Assembly (NCBI GenBank): GCA_030616425.1
Contig: JAUWXJ010000135.1
Location: 1 to 6,254, forward strand
From: Desulfobacterales bacterium
GTDB taxonomy: Bacteria; Desulfobacterota; Desulfobacteria; Desulfobacterales; C00003060
Length of the DNA: 6,254 bases
Reading direction: 5' to 3'
Positions 1 through 5,923 of the stretch are shown one piece after another. Made by a program: the position numbers and the translations under genes. Positions within the stretch are counted from its first letter, which is position 1. Each line of letters starts with the position of its first letter. The notes below the pieces were generated by a model, which worked only from the letters and a program-made list of their open reading frames with translations, had not been told where the DNA came from and made no database searches.

Positions 1-203
1 CCAAAGAAGGTAACATCATCAATCTTTTCCACCTTTGGTCCCCGGCAAAGGGCATAAAGTGTCCGCTCTATTCCTATACCCCCGCCAAAGGTATCTGGAA
101 AGGTTGATCTTCCTTTATCATCTTTCATGCTTGCTGCTAACAAAAATGGGCCATATCCACCGAGGTGATTGATGTTTTCAATATTCCTCTCTCTGATTCG
201 CAT
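1..203 (-). pseudogene. C-terminal fragment of a class II aminoacyl-tRNA synthetase-like protein (AspRS/AsnRS type), 5'-truncated and running off the left edge
   Basis: Reading the minus strand from an ATG at 203 gives 67 residues that stay open to the window edge. Residues 40-49 (GGGIGIERTL) are a good class II synthetase motif 3, with the ATP-binding Arg at 47. The following KIDDVTFF resembles the segment after motif 3 in AspRS/AsnRS-like proteins. Motifs 1 and 2, which the catalytic core of this family needs, should lie upstream on the minus strand. Instead the frame is closed by a stop at 230-228, and 231-343 shows no matching peptide in any minus frame. There is no convincing Shine-Dalgarno site before the ATG. 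I read this as the tail of a broken gene related to 'amino acid--tRNA ligase-related' proteins. AsnA has a similar GGGIG motif but carries Gln-Ser where this has Ile-Glu, so AsnA is less likely. A short functional domain protein cannot be excluded. Confidence 0.6.
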
Positions 204-237
204 AAAATTAAACTCGGTTTTTATGTATTAGTTTCGC

Positions 238-265
238 TTGACAAAAAAGAGGCCCTTGTTATACT
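238..265 (+). promoter_or_regulatory. Sigma-70 type promoter for the liv operon
   Basis: A perfect -35 box TTGACA (238-243) and a -10 box TATACT (260-265, five of six consensus bases) are separated by 16 bp. The region upstream (about 204-235) is AT-rich. The predicted transcription start is near 272, giving a leader of about 70 nt before the preferred livG ATG at 344. No operator palindrome or riboswitch-like structure was recognised in the leader. This promoter probably drives the whole rightward gene run. Confidence 0.75.
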
Positions 266-330
266 CACTCGTGTTGTAAGTTGTTTCCGTTGCACCAATC
301 TTTTACCCCTTCACCTATGACTGATGATGC

Positions 331-335
331 GGGAG
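331..335 (+). promoter_or_regulatory. Ribosome binding site deciding the livG start
   Basis: GGGAG lies 8 nt before the ATG at 344. The in-frame alternatives, TTG at 281 and ATG at 317, have pyrimidine-rich upstream sequence without a Shine-Dalgarno match, and the TTG would fall within a few bases of the predicted transcription start. The ATG at 344 also gives the usual LivG length. Confidence 0.65.
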
Positions 336-343
336 ATCCCCTA

Positions 344-1138
344 ATGCCCACAGAAAACGCTCTGTTATTAAAAGTAGAGGGACTTGGCAAACATTTCGGT
401 GGAGTTCGTGCCCTCGAAGAATACAATCTTACTCTACGGGACGGTGAGTTGATGGGTCTGATCGGACCCAACGGAGCGGGCAAAACCACAGTTTTCAACC
501 TTATTACTGGTGTTATTAGGCCTACAAAGGGACACGTCTTTTTCAGGGGTAAGGATATAACTCATTCGAGACCTGATCAAAACGCGGCCTTAGGGATGGC
601 GCGCACATTTCAAAATATCCGTCTTTTCAAACAATTGTCTGTTATTGATAACGTCAAGGTAGGTGTTCACATGCACCATGGTACGGGGCTGTGGGCGACG
701 GCCCTGAACCTTCCCAATTTGAGGCGCTCCGAGCAAGCCATAGAAGAGCGCGCCCTGGAGATCTTGAGCGCCTTTGGCCTTATGGACTATAAGGAAGAAC
801 TTGCAGAAAACCTCCCTTATGGCGATCAGCGAAAGGTGGAATTAGGCAGGGCCCTTGCTACAGCACCCAGATTACTTCTACTTGATGAACCTGCTGCAGG
901 GATGAACCCTCAAGAAACAGGAGAGATAATACGGCTTATATCCAGAATCCGTCAGGAGTATGATCTCACCATTCTTCTTGTAGAACACAATATGAAGGTG
1001 ATTATGGGGGCCTGTGAGAGTATCCAGGTGATCGATCGCGGTGAAGTCCTCTGTCTTGGGACACCGGAGGAGATTCAGCATGATCCTCGAGTCATAGAAG
1101 CCTATCTGGGTAAGCCCAAGGGAGAAGGACATGCTTGA
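344..1138 (+). CDS. livG: LivG, ATP-binding subunit of a branched-chain amino acid type (HAAT) ABC importer
   Basis: This cytoplasmic ATPase subunit pairs with LivF to power import through LivH/LivM. With the ATG at 344 it is 264 aa, close to E. coli LivG (about 255). All ABC motifs are present: Walker A GPNGAGKTT (41-49), Q-loop Gln90 in RTFQNIRLF, a signature LPYGDQRK (157-164; the LivG-type variant of LSGGQ), Walker B LLLLDEPAAG (177-186) and the H-loop His215 in LVEHN. The insertion between Q-loop and signature (about 105-155) and the C-terminal GTPEEI...AYLG segment are characteristic of the LivG subfamily. The frame is open back to a TTG at 281, but the ribosome binding site supports 344. 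The stop overlaps livF by 8 nt, so the two are probably translationally coupled. The substrate of the transporter cannot be read from this subunit. Confidence 0.95.
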   Translation: MPTENALLLKVEGLGKHFGGVRALEEYNLTLRDGELMGLIGPNGAGKTTVFNLITGVIRPTKGHVFFRGKDITHSRPDQNAALGMARTFQNIRLFKQLSVIDNVKVGVHMHHGTGLWATALNLPNLRRSEQAIEERALEILSAFGLMDYKEELAENLPYGDQRKVELGRALATAPRLLLLDEPAAGMNPQETGEIIRLISRIRQEYDLTILLVEHNMKVIMGACESIQVIDRGEVLCLGTPEEIQHDPRVIEAYLGKPKGEGHA

Positions 1139-1856
1139 GGTTCGAGATAGTCACGCGTATATCGGGCAGACCTATGTTCTTAAAGGCGTGAGTTTGGAAG
1201 TGAGACACAGGGAGATTGTGGCCCTGATCGGAGCAAACGGGGCAGGAAAGACCACAACACTTTCCACCATCTCCGGGCTCACTCGCTCCCGCCGAGGCAA
1301 AATTCTATTCCGACCGGACCCGGATGCAACCCAACGGGATATTACCAGGGTGCCGGCAGAAGAGATTGTAAGCATGGGGATCTCCCACTGCCCTGAGGGT
1401 CGCCAGGTCTTCTCTGACCTCAATGTGTGGGAGAATCTACTGATCGGTGCCTATCTGCGGAAGGACAAACAGGCGATACAATCGGATCTTCAATGGGTCT
1501 GCGAACTTTTCCCTATCCTGGGGGACAGGAGGCGACAGTCGGCAGGTAGTCTTTCGGGAGGGGAACAGATGATGCTTGTCATTGGACGGGCCCTGATGAG
1601 CCGGCCCCGGCTGCTTCTCCTTGACGAGCCTTCCTTAGGTCTTGCGCCTATGCTGGTGGAGGTCATATTCGAAATGCTTGAGCAGATTAACGCCCAGGGC
1701 ACTACGATCCTTCTGGTGGAGCAAAACGCCCGCATGGCCCTGGAATTGGCTCAAAGGGCTTATGTTATGGAAACAGGCCGCGTTACACTTTCCGGGACTG
1801 GTAGAGAGTTGGCAGAAAACGAAGAGGTCCGCAAGGCATACTTGGGGGCAATTTGA
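1131..1856 (+). CDS. livF: LivF, second ATP-binding subunit of the HAAT ABC importer
   Basis: This is the 241 aa partner ATPase of LivG (E. coli LivF is about 237 aa). Visible motifs are Walker A GANGAGKTT (34-42), the LivF-type PEGRQVF segment (88-94) where a Glu occupies the Q-loop region, signature LSGGEQ (141-146), Walker B LLLLDEPSLG (161-170) and LVEQNA (195-200), in which Gln198 stands where most ABC ATPases have the switch His. Glu and Gln at these two places are, as I recall, normal for LivF and not a sign of damage. The ATG lies inside the end of livG, preceded by GGAGAAGG as ribosome binding site. The stop shares one base with the livH start (TGATG). These overlaps argue for one mRNA and matched subunit amounts. 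Confidence 0.95.
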   Translation: MLEVRDSHAYIGQTYVLKGVSLEVRHREIVALIGANGAGKTTTLSTISGLTRSRRGKILFRPDPDATQRDITRVPAEEIVSMGISHCPEGRQVFSDLNVWENLLIGAYLRKDKQAIQSDLQWVCELFPILGDRRRQSAGSLSGGEQMMLVIGRALMSRPRLLLLDEPSLGLAPMLVEVIFEMLEQINAQGTTILLVEQNARMALELAQRAYVMETGRVTLSGTGRELAENEEVRKAYLGAI

Positions 1857-2749
1857 TGGTGGGGTATATTGCACAGCAATTGGTGAATGGCTTAATTTTG
1901 GGAAGCATGTATGCCCTTGTGGCCATCGGTTTTACCATGATCTATGGGATTATACGACTGATCAATTTCGCCCATGGGGACATCGTCATGATAGGCGCGT
2001 TTGTGACTCTGGGTCTGGTCATAAGTGGTCAAATCCCTTTTCCGGTAATTATCATATTGGTTATCTTAGCGGGAGCACTTATGGGGATAATCATTGAGCG
2101 TGCGGCCTTCAGGCCCATGAGAGGCGCACCTCAGGTTACTGGTTTTATTACTTCATTAGCTGTTTCCATCCTTTTGCAGAATCTCGGGATTTTGTTGTTG
2201 ACTGCCCAGCCGCGGAACTTTTTTTGCCCCGATTATCTTCAGACTGTCTTTAATCTGGGATCTGTTTCTCTCCGTACCATCGATTTGGCCATTGTGGTCA
2301 TTGCTGTGGTTCTGATGGTCTTTCTGGTTTTACTGGTTCGATTCACACGATTAGGGATGGCTATGAGGGCAACGGCAGAAAACCTGAAGGTAGCCCTCCT
2401 TATGGGCATCAATATCAACCGAATTATTATGTTAGCTTTTGCCATAGGCAGTGGCCTTGCTGGTGTGGCGGGTATGATGTGGGGAGCAAGATATGGGCAG
2501 ATCGACCCATTGCTGGGTTTTGTGCCGGGACTTAAGGCCTTTGTGGCTGCTGTCATTGGAGGGGTAGGGTCTATACCAGGTGCCATGCTTGGAGGCTATC
2601 TCCTTGGGTTCGCTGAAGTTCTTTTTGTGGGTCTTTTGCCACCCATTTATTCCTCTTATCGCGATGCATTTGTGTTCATAATCCTGATCTTGATCCTTCT
2701 CGTTTTACCTACAGGGCTTTTGGGTCGGAAGATGGAGGAGGGAGTATGA
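1856..2749 (+). CDS. livH: LivH, inner-membrane permease subunit of the HAAT ABC importer
   Basis: A 297 aa, very hydrophobic protein of the BPD_transp_2 family that forms half of the translocation pore with LivM. The N-terminal block from Asn11 (NGLILGSMYALVAIG) through NFAHGD (37-42) is the hallmark of LivH. Further hydrophobic helices lie at about 60-80, 95-117, 142-161, 188-210, 222-250 and 265-288. The cytoplasmic coupling loop, which contacts an ATPase subunit, is around RATAENLKVALLMGI (171-185). The ATG at 1856 shares its A with the livF TGA. A TTG three bases upstream (1853) and a GTG at 1859 are alternatives, but ATG is preferred. Only a weak G-rich ribosome binding site (about 1843-1849) is present, so translation probably depends on coupling from livF. 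Confidence 0.93.
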   Translation: MVGYIAQQLVNGLILGSMYALVAIGFTMIYGIIRLINFAHGDIVMIGAFVTLGLVISGQIPFPVIIILVILAGALMGIIIERAAFRPMRGAPQVTGFITSLAVSILLQNLGILLLTAQPRNFFCPDYLQTVFNLGSVSLRTIDLAIVVIAVVLMVFLVLLVRFTRLGMAMRATAENLKVALLMGININRIIMLAFAIGSGLAGVAGMMWGARYGQIDPLLGFVPGLKAFVAAVIGGVGSIPGAMLGGYLLGFAEVLFVGLLPPIYSSYRDAFVFIILILILLVLPTGLLGRKMEEGV

Positions 2750-3798
2750 TGGGATGGAATCGGCTGAAATGGTTCTTCCCCATGTTGATTTTGGCTGGGG
2801 CGATTCTGGTTTTTATTTTGCGCAGCTCCGTGAATGACTACATCCTCTCCATCATATGCTTCGCGGGTATTAATATCATCCTTGCGGTTAGCCTAAACCT
2901 GACCAATGGCTTTACTGGTCTTTTCTCCTTGGGGCACCCCGCATTTATGGCCGTGGGAGGATATGTGGCCGCCATCCTGACCTTCCCTGTAACTCGAAAG
3001 GCTATGCTATTACCTGCACTTCCATCTTGGCTGGCTGCACAGCAATGGTCGCTCCTGCCCGCCCTGATTTTGGGTGGCCTCTGTGCCACCCTTGCTGCCT
3101 TCCTCATTGGGTTTCCGGTCTTAAGACTTAAAGGGCATTACCTGGCCGTTGCCACATTGGGCTTCCTGATTATACTTCAGGTTCTCATAACAAACCTGGA
3201 GAGTTTTACGCGTGGTCCATTGGGGCTCAACGGCCTACCCCTATTGACTAATTTATGGTGGGTCTATCTATGGGTCGTCATAACAATATATGTCTGTTGG
3301 AAGGTAAAGCATTCTTCGTTGGGCCGCAGCATGCTGGCAATCCGGGAGAACGAAATGGCAGCAGAATGCTTGGGGATCCCTCTCTCTAGAACACGCATAA
3401 TGGCCTTTGCTTTGGGAGCTTTCTTCGCTGGCGTGGCAGGCTGTTTATGGGCACATTTGGTGACGGCAATCACCCCTACGTCCTTCTCCGTGATCATGGC
3501 CTTTCACCTTGTGGTCATGGTTGTTGTAGGAGGCTCTGGTAGTATCACGGGGGCCACTATTGCTGCGTTAATGCTGACTTCTGTGGTAGAGATCTTGAGT
3601 CCGCTCGAGGAAAACCTCGGGGCCTATGGGATCAGCGAGATCATCATATCTATAGGGCTTTTACTCATCTTGATCTATCGTCCCCGGGGCATATTTGGCA
3701 CTCAAGAACCTGCCTTTCTGGTGAAACAGAGACAGAGGGTCTCTGGTGAGGTGGGACGTTCCTTGTCATATCAAAACGGGAAAGGAGGTACATCATGA
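2746..3798 (+). CDS. livM: LivM, second inner-membrane permease subunit of the HAAT ABC importer
   Basis: A 350 aa BPD_transp_2 family permease partnering LivH. The motif around residues 51-67 (N-L-T-N-G-F-T-G-L-F-S-L-G-H-P-A-F) is the LivM signature. A coupling loop with RSMLAIRENEMAAECLGI lies in the second half, and about eight to nine hydrophobic segments are visible, beginning with residues 12-25. The ATG overlaps the livH stop as ATGA and has a strong GGAGGAGGGAG ribosome binding site. An ATG at 2749 is a possible alternative start. After the usual GIFG end of the membrane domain the protein carries a polar tail of about 35 residues. The first part of that tail (QEPAFLVKQRQRV) is repeated in the relic downstream. 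The last 18 residues differ from the relic and overlap the ribosome binding site of the next reading frame, which suggests the 3' end was altered. Confidence 0.93.
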   Translation: MMGWNRLKWFFPMLILAGAILVFILRSSVNDYILSIICFAGINIILAVSLNLTNGFTGLFSLGHPAFMAVGGYVAAILTFPVTRKAMLLPALPSWLAAQQWSLLPALILGGLCATLAAFLIGFPVLRLKGHYLAVATLGFLIILQVLITNLESFTRGPLGLNGLPLLTNLWWVYLWVVITIYVCWKVKHSSLGRSMLAIRENEMAAECLGIPLSRTRIMAFALGAFFAGVAGCLWAHLVTAITPTSFSVIMAFHLVVMVVVGGSGSITGATIAALMLTSVVEILSPLEENLGAYGISEIIISIGLLLILIYRPRGIFGTQEPAFLVKQRQRVSGEVGRSLSYQNGKGGTS

Positions 3799-3801
3799 AA
3801 C
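3688..3801 (+). repeat. Degenerate tandem repeat, copy 1 (livM tail, ribosome binding site and start of next frame)
   Basis: This copy runs from the livM codons for GIFG through QEPAFLVKQRQRV, then CAAAACGGGAA, AAGGAGGT and ATGAAAC. The same order of elements recurs at 3824-3934, offset by 136 bp at the livM part and 133 bp at the ATG. Over the first 18 codons I count 45 of 54 bases and 15 of 18 residues identical. The middle parts have diverged. In both copies six bases separate GGAGG from the ATG. Confidence 0.8.
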
Positions 3802-3818
3802 CAATTTTTCACTATTAG
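3795..3818 (+). pseudogene. Seven-codon truncated reading frame (MKPIFHY) with a strong ribosome binding site
   Basis: An ATG overlaps the livM stop (ATGA), exactly as in the livH/livM junction, and is preceded by AAAGGAGGT at 3781-3789 with ideal spacing. The frame then ends at TAG after seven codons. By position and by similarity of its surroundings to the real binding-protein start at 3928, it is probably the remaining first codons of a lost binding-protein gene. A short translated leader peptide is the alternative. Confidence 0.5.
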
Positions 3819-3823
3819 CTCAG

Positions 3824-3892
3824 GGTTTGTTCGGCAGTCAGGAACCTGCCTTTCTGGTCAAAGAGAGGCAGAGGGTCTATCCGGACCCATAA
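3824..3892 (+). pseudogene. Relic of a second livM gene: C-terminal 22 codons only
   Basis: In the frame ending at TAA 3890-3892 this segment reads GLFGSQEPAFLVKERQRV followed by YPDP and stop. It matches the tail of the intact LivM (GIFGTQEPAFLVKQRQRV). Five of the differing codons are synonymous and three give I/L, T/S and Q/E changes, so the copy diverged while still under coding constraint. No start codon or upstream livM sequence accompanies it, and the homology begins abruptly after about 3823. I infer the leftover of a paralogous livM removed by a deletion. Confidence 0.75.
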
Positions 3893-3916
3893 TTTTAACA
3901 ACTCAAAAGGGAAGAA

Positions 3917-3921
3917 GGAGG
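3917..3921 (+). promoter_or_regulatory. Ribosome binding site of the binding-protein gene
   Basis: GGAGG within AAGGAGGT, six bases before the ATG at 3928. It is a strong site, in keeping with the high synthesis expected of a binding protein. It has the same spacing as the orphan site at 3784-3788 in front of the seven-codon frame. Confidence 0.8.
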
Positions 3922-3927
3922 TAGAAC

Positions 3928-5082
3928 ATGAAACGTGGTCTTTTTGGAATTTTTACAATATTGGCTATAGTAGGATGCTTTGCTATTGCATCATTGGCAG
4001 CGGAGCCCATTAAACTTGGCGCTCTATACAATTTAACGGGTGGTATGTCTTCCATAGATGCCCCGGCCTTGAACGGTGCGAAGCTCAAGGCCAAACTTAT
4101 CAACGAAGCTGGTGGACTGCTTGGTGGCCGAATGTTGGAGGTCATTGGGATTAATACCAAGACAGACCAGAAAGCTACAGCCATCGGTGCCAAGAAGGCA
4201 CTGGCCATGGGTGTGGTGGCTGGCTTGGGTTACGGTGATACTACCTTTGTTATGGCATCAGCCCCACTTTTTCAGAGGAAAGGTGTGCCCTTTGTTACTT
4301 CTGGCGCAACCCACCCCGAAATTCCAAAGTGGGTAGGGGATTGCATGTTCATGACCCCGTTTGGTGATGATGATCAATCATTCGCCATTGCTGATTATAC
4401 CTACAACAAGCTCAAGGCCCGAAAGGTGGTTGTCTGGACTGACAACTCAATGGACTTCACCAAAGCGCTTTCCAAGTTCTTCAAACAACGATTTACAGAG
4501 CTTGGTGGCAAGTTGATCCTTGAGGATTTTTTCATGATGGGGGATAAGGACTTTTCCGCACAGATTGCACGTCTCAAAGCAGCTTCCCCAAAAGCGGATG
4601 CTGTATTCATCTCGGCCATTCCCAATGAGGCAGGACTTACTGTAAAACAGATCCGGGAAGCGGGGTTAACCTTGCCCATAGTAAGCGGAGATGGATTTGA
4701 TACGGAATTGGTCACTACCGTACCTGGACCCAGGCTGGCTAATGACGTCTATTTTTCAACACACACATATCGTGAGGACACCCGTCCTGAAGTCGTAGCC
4801 TTTATCAAAGCTTACGAGAAGGAGTATGGCCGTCCACCGGAGAACGCCTTTGCCCCCTTGGGATTTGATGCAGTTGGCCTGATCGCCGATGCCATAAAGA
4901 GGGCGGGGACCACTGAGAAATCAGCCCTCAGAAAGGCGTTGGCTGCTACGCGTGGCTACAAGGCTGTAACCGGCGAGATTTCATACACCCGACCCAGTGG
5001 TGTACCAATGAAGGCAGTCTCTATTATAGGCGTTAAGAACGCTAAATACAAAGTCTTAGACACCTGGTTTCCTAAGCAGTGA
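3928..5082 (+). CDS. Periplasmic substrate-binding protein of the HAAT ABC importer (LivK/LIVBP-like, Peripla_BP_6 type)
   Basis: A 384 aa type I periplasmic binding protein that would deliver the ligand to LivH/LivM. The N-terminus has a basic start (MKR), a hydrophobic core (5-21) and a likely signal peptidase I site after Ala24 (S-L-A). Mature sequence begins AEPIKLGALYNLTGG, the usual first strand of the family. Ligand-site landmarks are the LTGGMSS loop (36-42), SGATHPE (125-131; LIVBP has an equivalent Ser/Ala-Thr loop), DNSMDFTKAL (162-171) at the lobe 2 start and SGDGFD (233-238). The mature length of about 360 aa is normal. The ligand cannot be assigned; the family includes binders of Leu/Ile/Val, urea, short amides and aromatic acids. 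The downstream amide-related genes hint at an amide or Asn-like ligand, which is inference. It lies 129 bp after livM, separated by a duplication scar. A lipobox-like IVGC (14-17) is discussed under rejected items. Confidence 0.9.
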   Translation: MKRGLFGIFTILAIVGCFAIASLAAEPIKLGALYNLTGGMSSIDAPALNGAKLKAKLINEAGGLLGGRMLEVIGINTKTDQKATAIGAKKALAMGVVAGLGYGDTTFVMASAPLFQRKGVPFVTSGATHPEIPKWVGDCMFMTPFGDDDQSFAIADYTYNKLKARKVVVWTDNSMDFTKALSKFFKQRFTELGGKLILEDFFMMGDKDFSAQIARLKAASPKADAVFISAIPNEAGLTVKQIREAGLTLPIVSGDGFDTELVTTVPGPRLANDVYFSTHTYREDTRPEVVAFIKAYEKEYGRPPENAFAPLGFDAVGLIADAIKRAGTTEKSALRKALAATRGYKAVTGEISYTRPSGVPMKAVSIIGVKNAKYKVLDTWFPKQ

Positions 5083-5104
5083 GAATTCATAAGAAACTGA
5101 GTGA

Positions 5105-5137
5105 GGGCAGCTTCCCATACTGAAATGGGAGCTGCCC
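5105..5137 (+). terminator. Imperfect hairpin between the binding-protein and amidohydrolase genes; leaky terminator or mRNA-protecting stem
   Basis: GGGCAGCT (5105-5112) pairs with AGCTGCCC (5130-5137) and CCCAT (5114-5118) with ATGGG (5125-5129), giving 13 base pairs with a one-base bulge (T5113) and a six-base loop. It begins 22 nt after the binding-protein stop. The bases after it (ATTATAG) are not a proper U-tract, so it is probably not a strong intrinsic terminator. A stem here could protect the 3' end of the binding-protein message and lower expression of what follows, a known arrangement in binding-protein operons. Confidence 0.55.
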
Positions 5138-5167
5138 ATTATAGACTTATACGGAATGGGGGATATC

Positions 5168-5923
5168 ATGAAGCGTGTCAAGCTTGAGGAATACAACGAG
5201 GTCACCTTTCAAAAAGCAGGATTTGATAAGGCAATCTTAGTCTTTGGCTCCTGCGAGTGTCACGGGGGGCACCTCCCCTTCGGAACGGATACATTTGTAC
5301 CCTACGATATTGCACTGGAAGTGGCTCAAAAGCTGGAGAGAACCGTAGTAGCGCCTCCTCTGTGGTACGGTATGAGCATGCATTACCGTCACAAGCCCAT
5401 GTGCATTTCTCTTTCCAGCGATACTCTCACACGTGTCGTCAAGGAAGTTCTCCAGTCTTTAGTTTACTGGGGGATCCAGAAAGTACTTGTTATTAATGGC
5501 CATGACGGCAATATTCCATGCATTGAGGCAGCCGCTCGAGATGTGAAGTTGGAGTCCCCGGACATGGGTCTGGCTGTTCTGGATGCTTGGTGGGCGACAG
5601 CAGGAAGCCTTCTTCCTCCGGACACATTCGAGGTATGGGAAGGGCTTGGTCATGGGGGAGAGGGAGAGACATCTATTGCCCTAGCTATCGTTCCCCATTT
5701 GGTGGACATGAACCAGGCCCGAGGAATGATACCAGATATGGACCCTCATGTTAAGCTTATGTGGAACTTTCAGGAGCTGACGGATTATGGAGCTAGTGGG
5801 GCTCCTGAAAAGGGCACAGAGGAGAAGGGACAAAAGATGAAAAAAGTCCTGGTGGACTATCTTATGGATTTTATCCAGCGTATGGACAAACAGGGTTGGA
5901 AGTATGAAAAGCGAAAAAGCTGA
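5168..5923 (+). CDS. Creatininase-superfamily metal-dependent amidohydrolase
   Basis: A 251 aa cytoplasmic protein of the creatininase family (PF02633), which hydrolyses small amide or lactam-type C-N bonds with a two-metal site. The metal-binding signature is GSCECHGGHLPFGTD (27-41), supplying Glu30, His32 and Asp41. NGHDGN (110-115) supplies His112, and HGGEGETS (162-169) supplies the late acidic residues. Pseudomonas creatininase, as I remember it, has NGHYEN with a metal-binding Glu. Here Gly114 takes that place, as in the NGHGGN-type members, so creatinine is not a safe substrate call. Other family members act on formamidopyrimidine intermediates or in mycofactocin maturation, but no companion genes for those are present. 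The ATG at 5168 is chosen over the one at 5156 because GGGGGA stands five bases before it. It follows the transporter in the same direction and may act on the imported compound (inference). Confidence 0.85.
   Translation: MKRVKLEEYNEVTFQKAGFDKAILVFGSCECHGGHLPFGTDTFVPYDIALEVAQKLERTVVAPPLWYGMSMHYRHKPMCISLSSDTLTRVVKEVLQSLVYWGIQKVLVINGHDGNIPCIEAAARDVKLESPDMGLAVLDAWWATAGSLLPPDTFEVWEGLGHGGEGETSIALAIVPHLVDMNQARGMIPDMDPHVKLMWNFQELTDYGASGAPEKGTEEKGQKMKKVLVDYLMDFIQRMDKQGWKYEKRKS

Larger units (their letters stand above)
3824..3934 (+). repeat. Degenerate tandem repeat, copy 2 (relic livM tail, ribosome binding site and start of binding-protein gene)
   Basis: Second copy of the unit at 3688-3801. It contains the relic livM end, then CAAAAGGGAA, AAGGAGGT and the ATGAAAC that starts the functional binding-protein gene. 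The livM part is the best conserved, and the stretch between the livM part and the ribosome binding site is poorly conserved. Confidence 0.8.

Noticed and set aside
281..343. Longer livG starting at TTG 281 or ATG 317.
   Set aside because: Neither has a ribosome binding site, the TTG lies almost on the predicted transcription start, and the extra residues do not look like LivG. ATG 344 has GGGAG at good distance.
265..498. Minus-strand open frame over the livG start, possibly the missing front of the synthetase-like fragment.
   Set aside because: Its peptide has no motif 1 or motif 2 features, is Pro/Ser/Arg-rich and is antisense to the LivG Walker A region. It is a shadow.
1722..1733. LivF lacking the switch His (Gln198) as a sign of an inactive ATPase.
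   Set aside because: LivF proteins normally carry LVEQN here as far as I recall, and all other ATPase motifs are intact.
1642..2097. A 151-codon plus-strand open frame across the livF/livH junction.
   Set aside because: It lies in another frame of two clear genes, is rich in Trp, Cys, His and Arg, and resembles no family. It is a shadow.
2239..2586. A 115-codon minus-strand open frame inside livH.
   Set aside because: It is antisense to a strongly conserved permease, with a low-complexity Thr/Arg/Ile composition and no recognisable domain.
3824..3892. Repeat between livM and the binding-protein gene as an assembly artefact.
   Set aside because: The copies differ at many positions, mostly silent ones, which an assembly duplication would not produce.
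3970..3978. Lipobox-like IVGC in the binding-protein signal peptide, suggesting a lipoprotein.
   Set aside because: The hydrophobic stretch continues after the Cys (FAIASLAA) up to a good signal peptidase I site, whereas lipoproteins normally become polar just after the Cys. A lipoprotein is possible but less likely.
5105..5145. Canonical Rho-independent terminator after the binding-protein gene.
   Set aside because: The stem is followed by ATTATAG, not a run of T, so it is listed only as a leaky terminator or stabilising hairpin.
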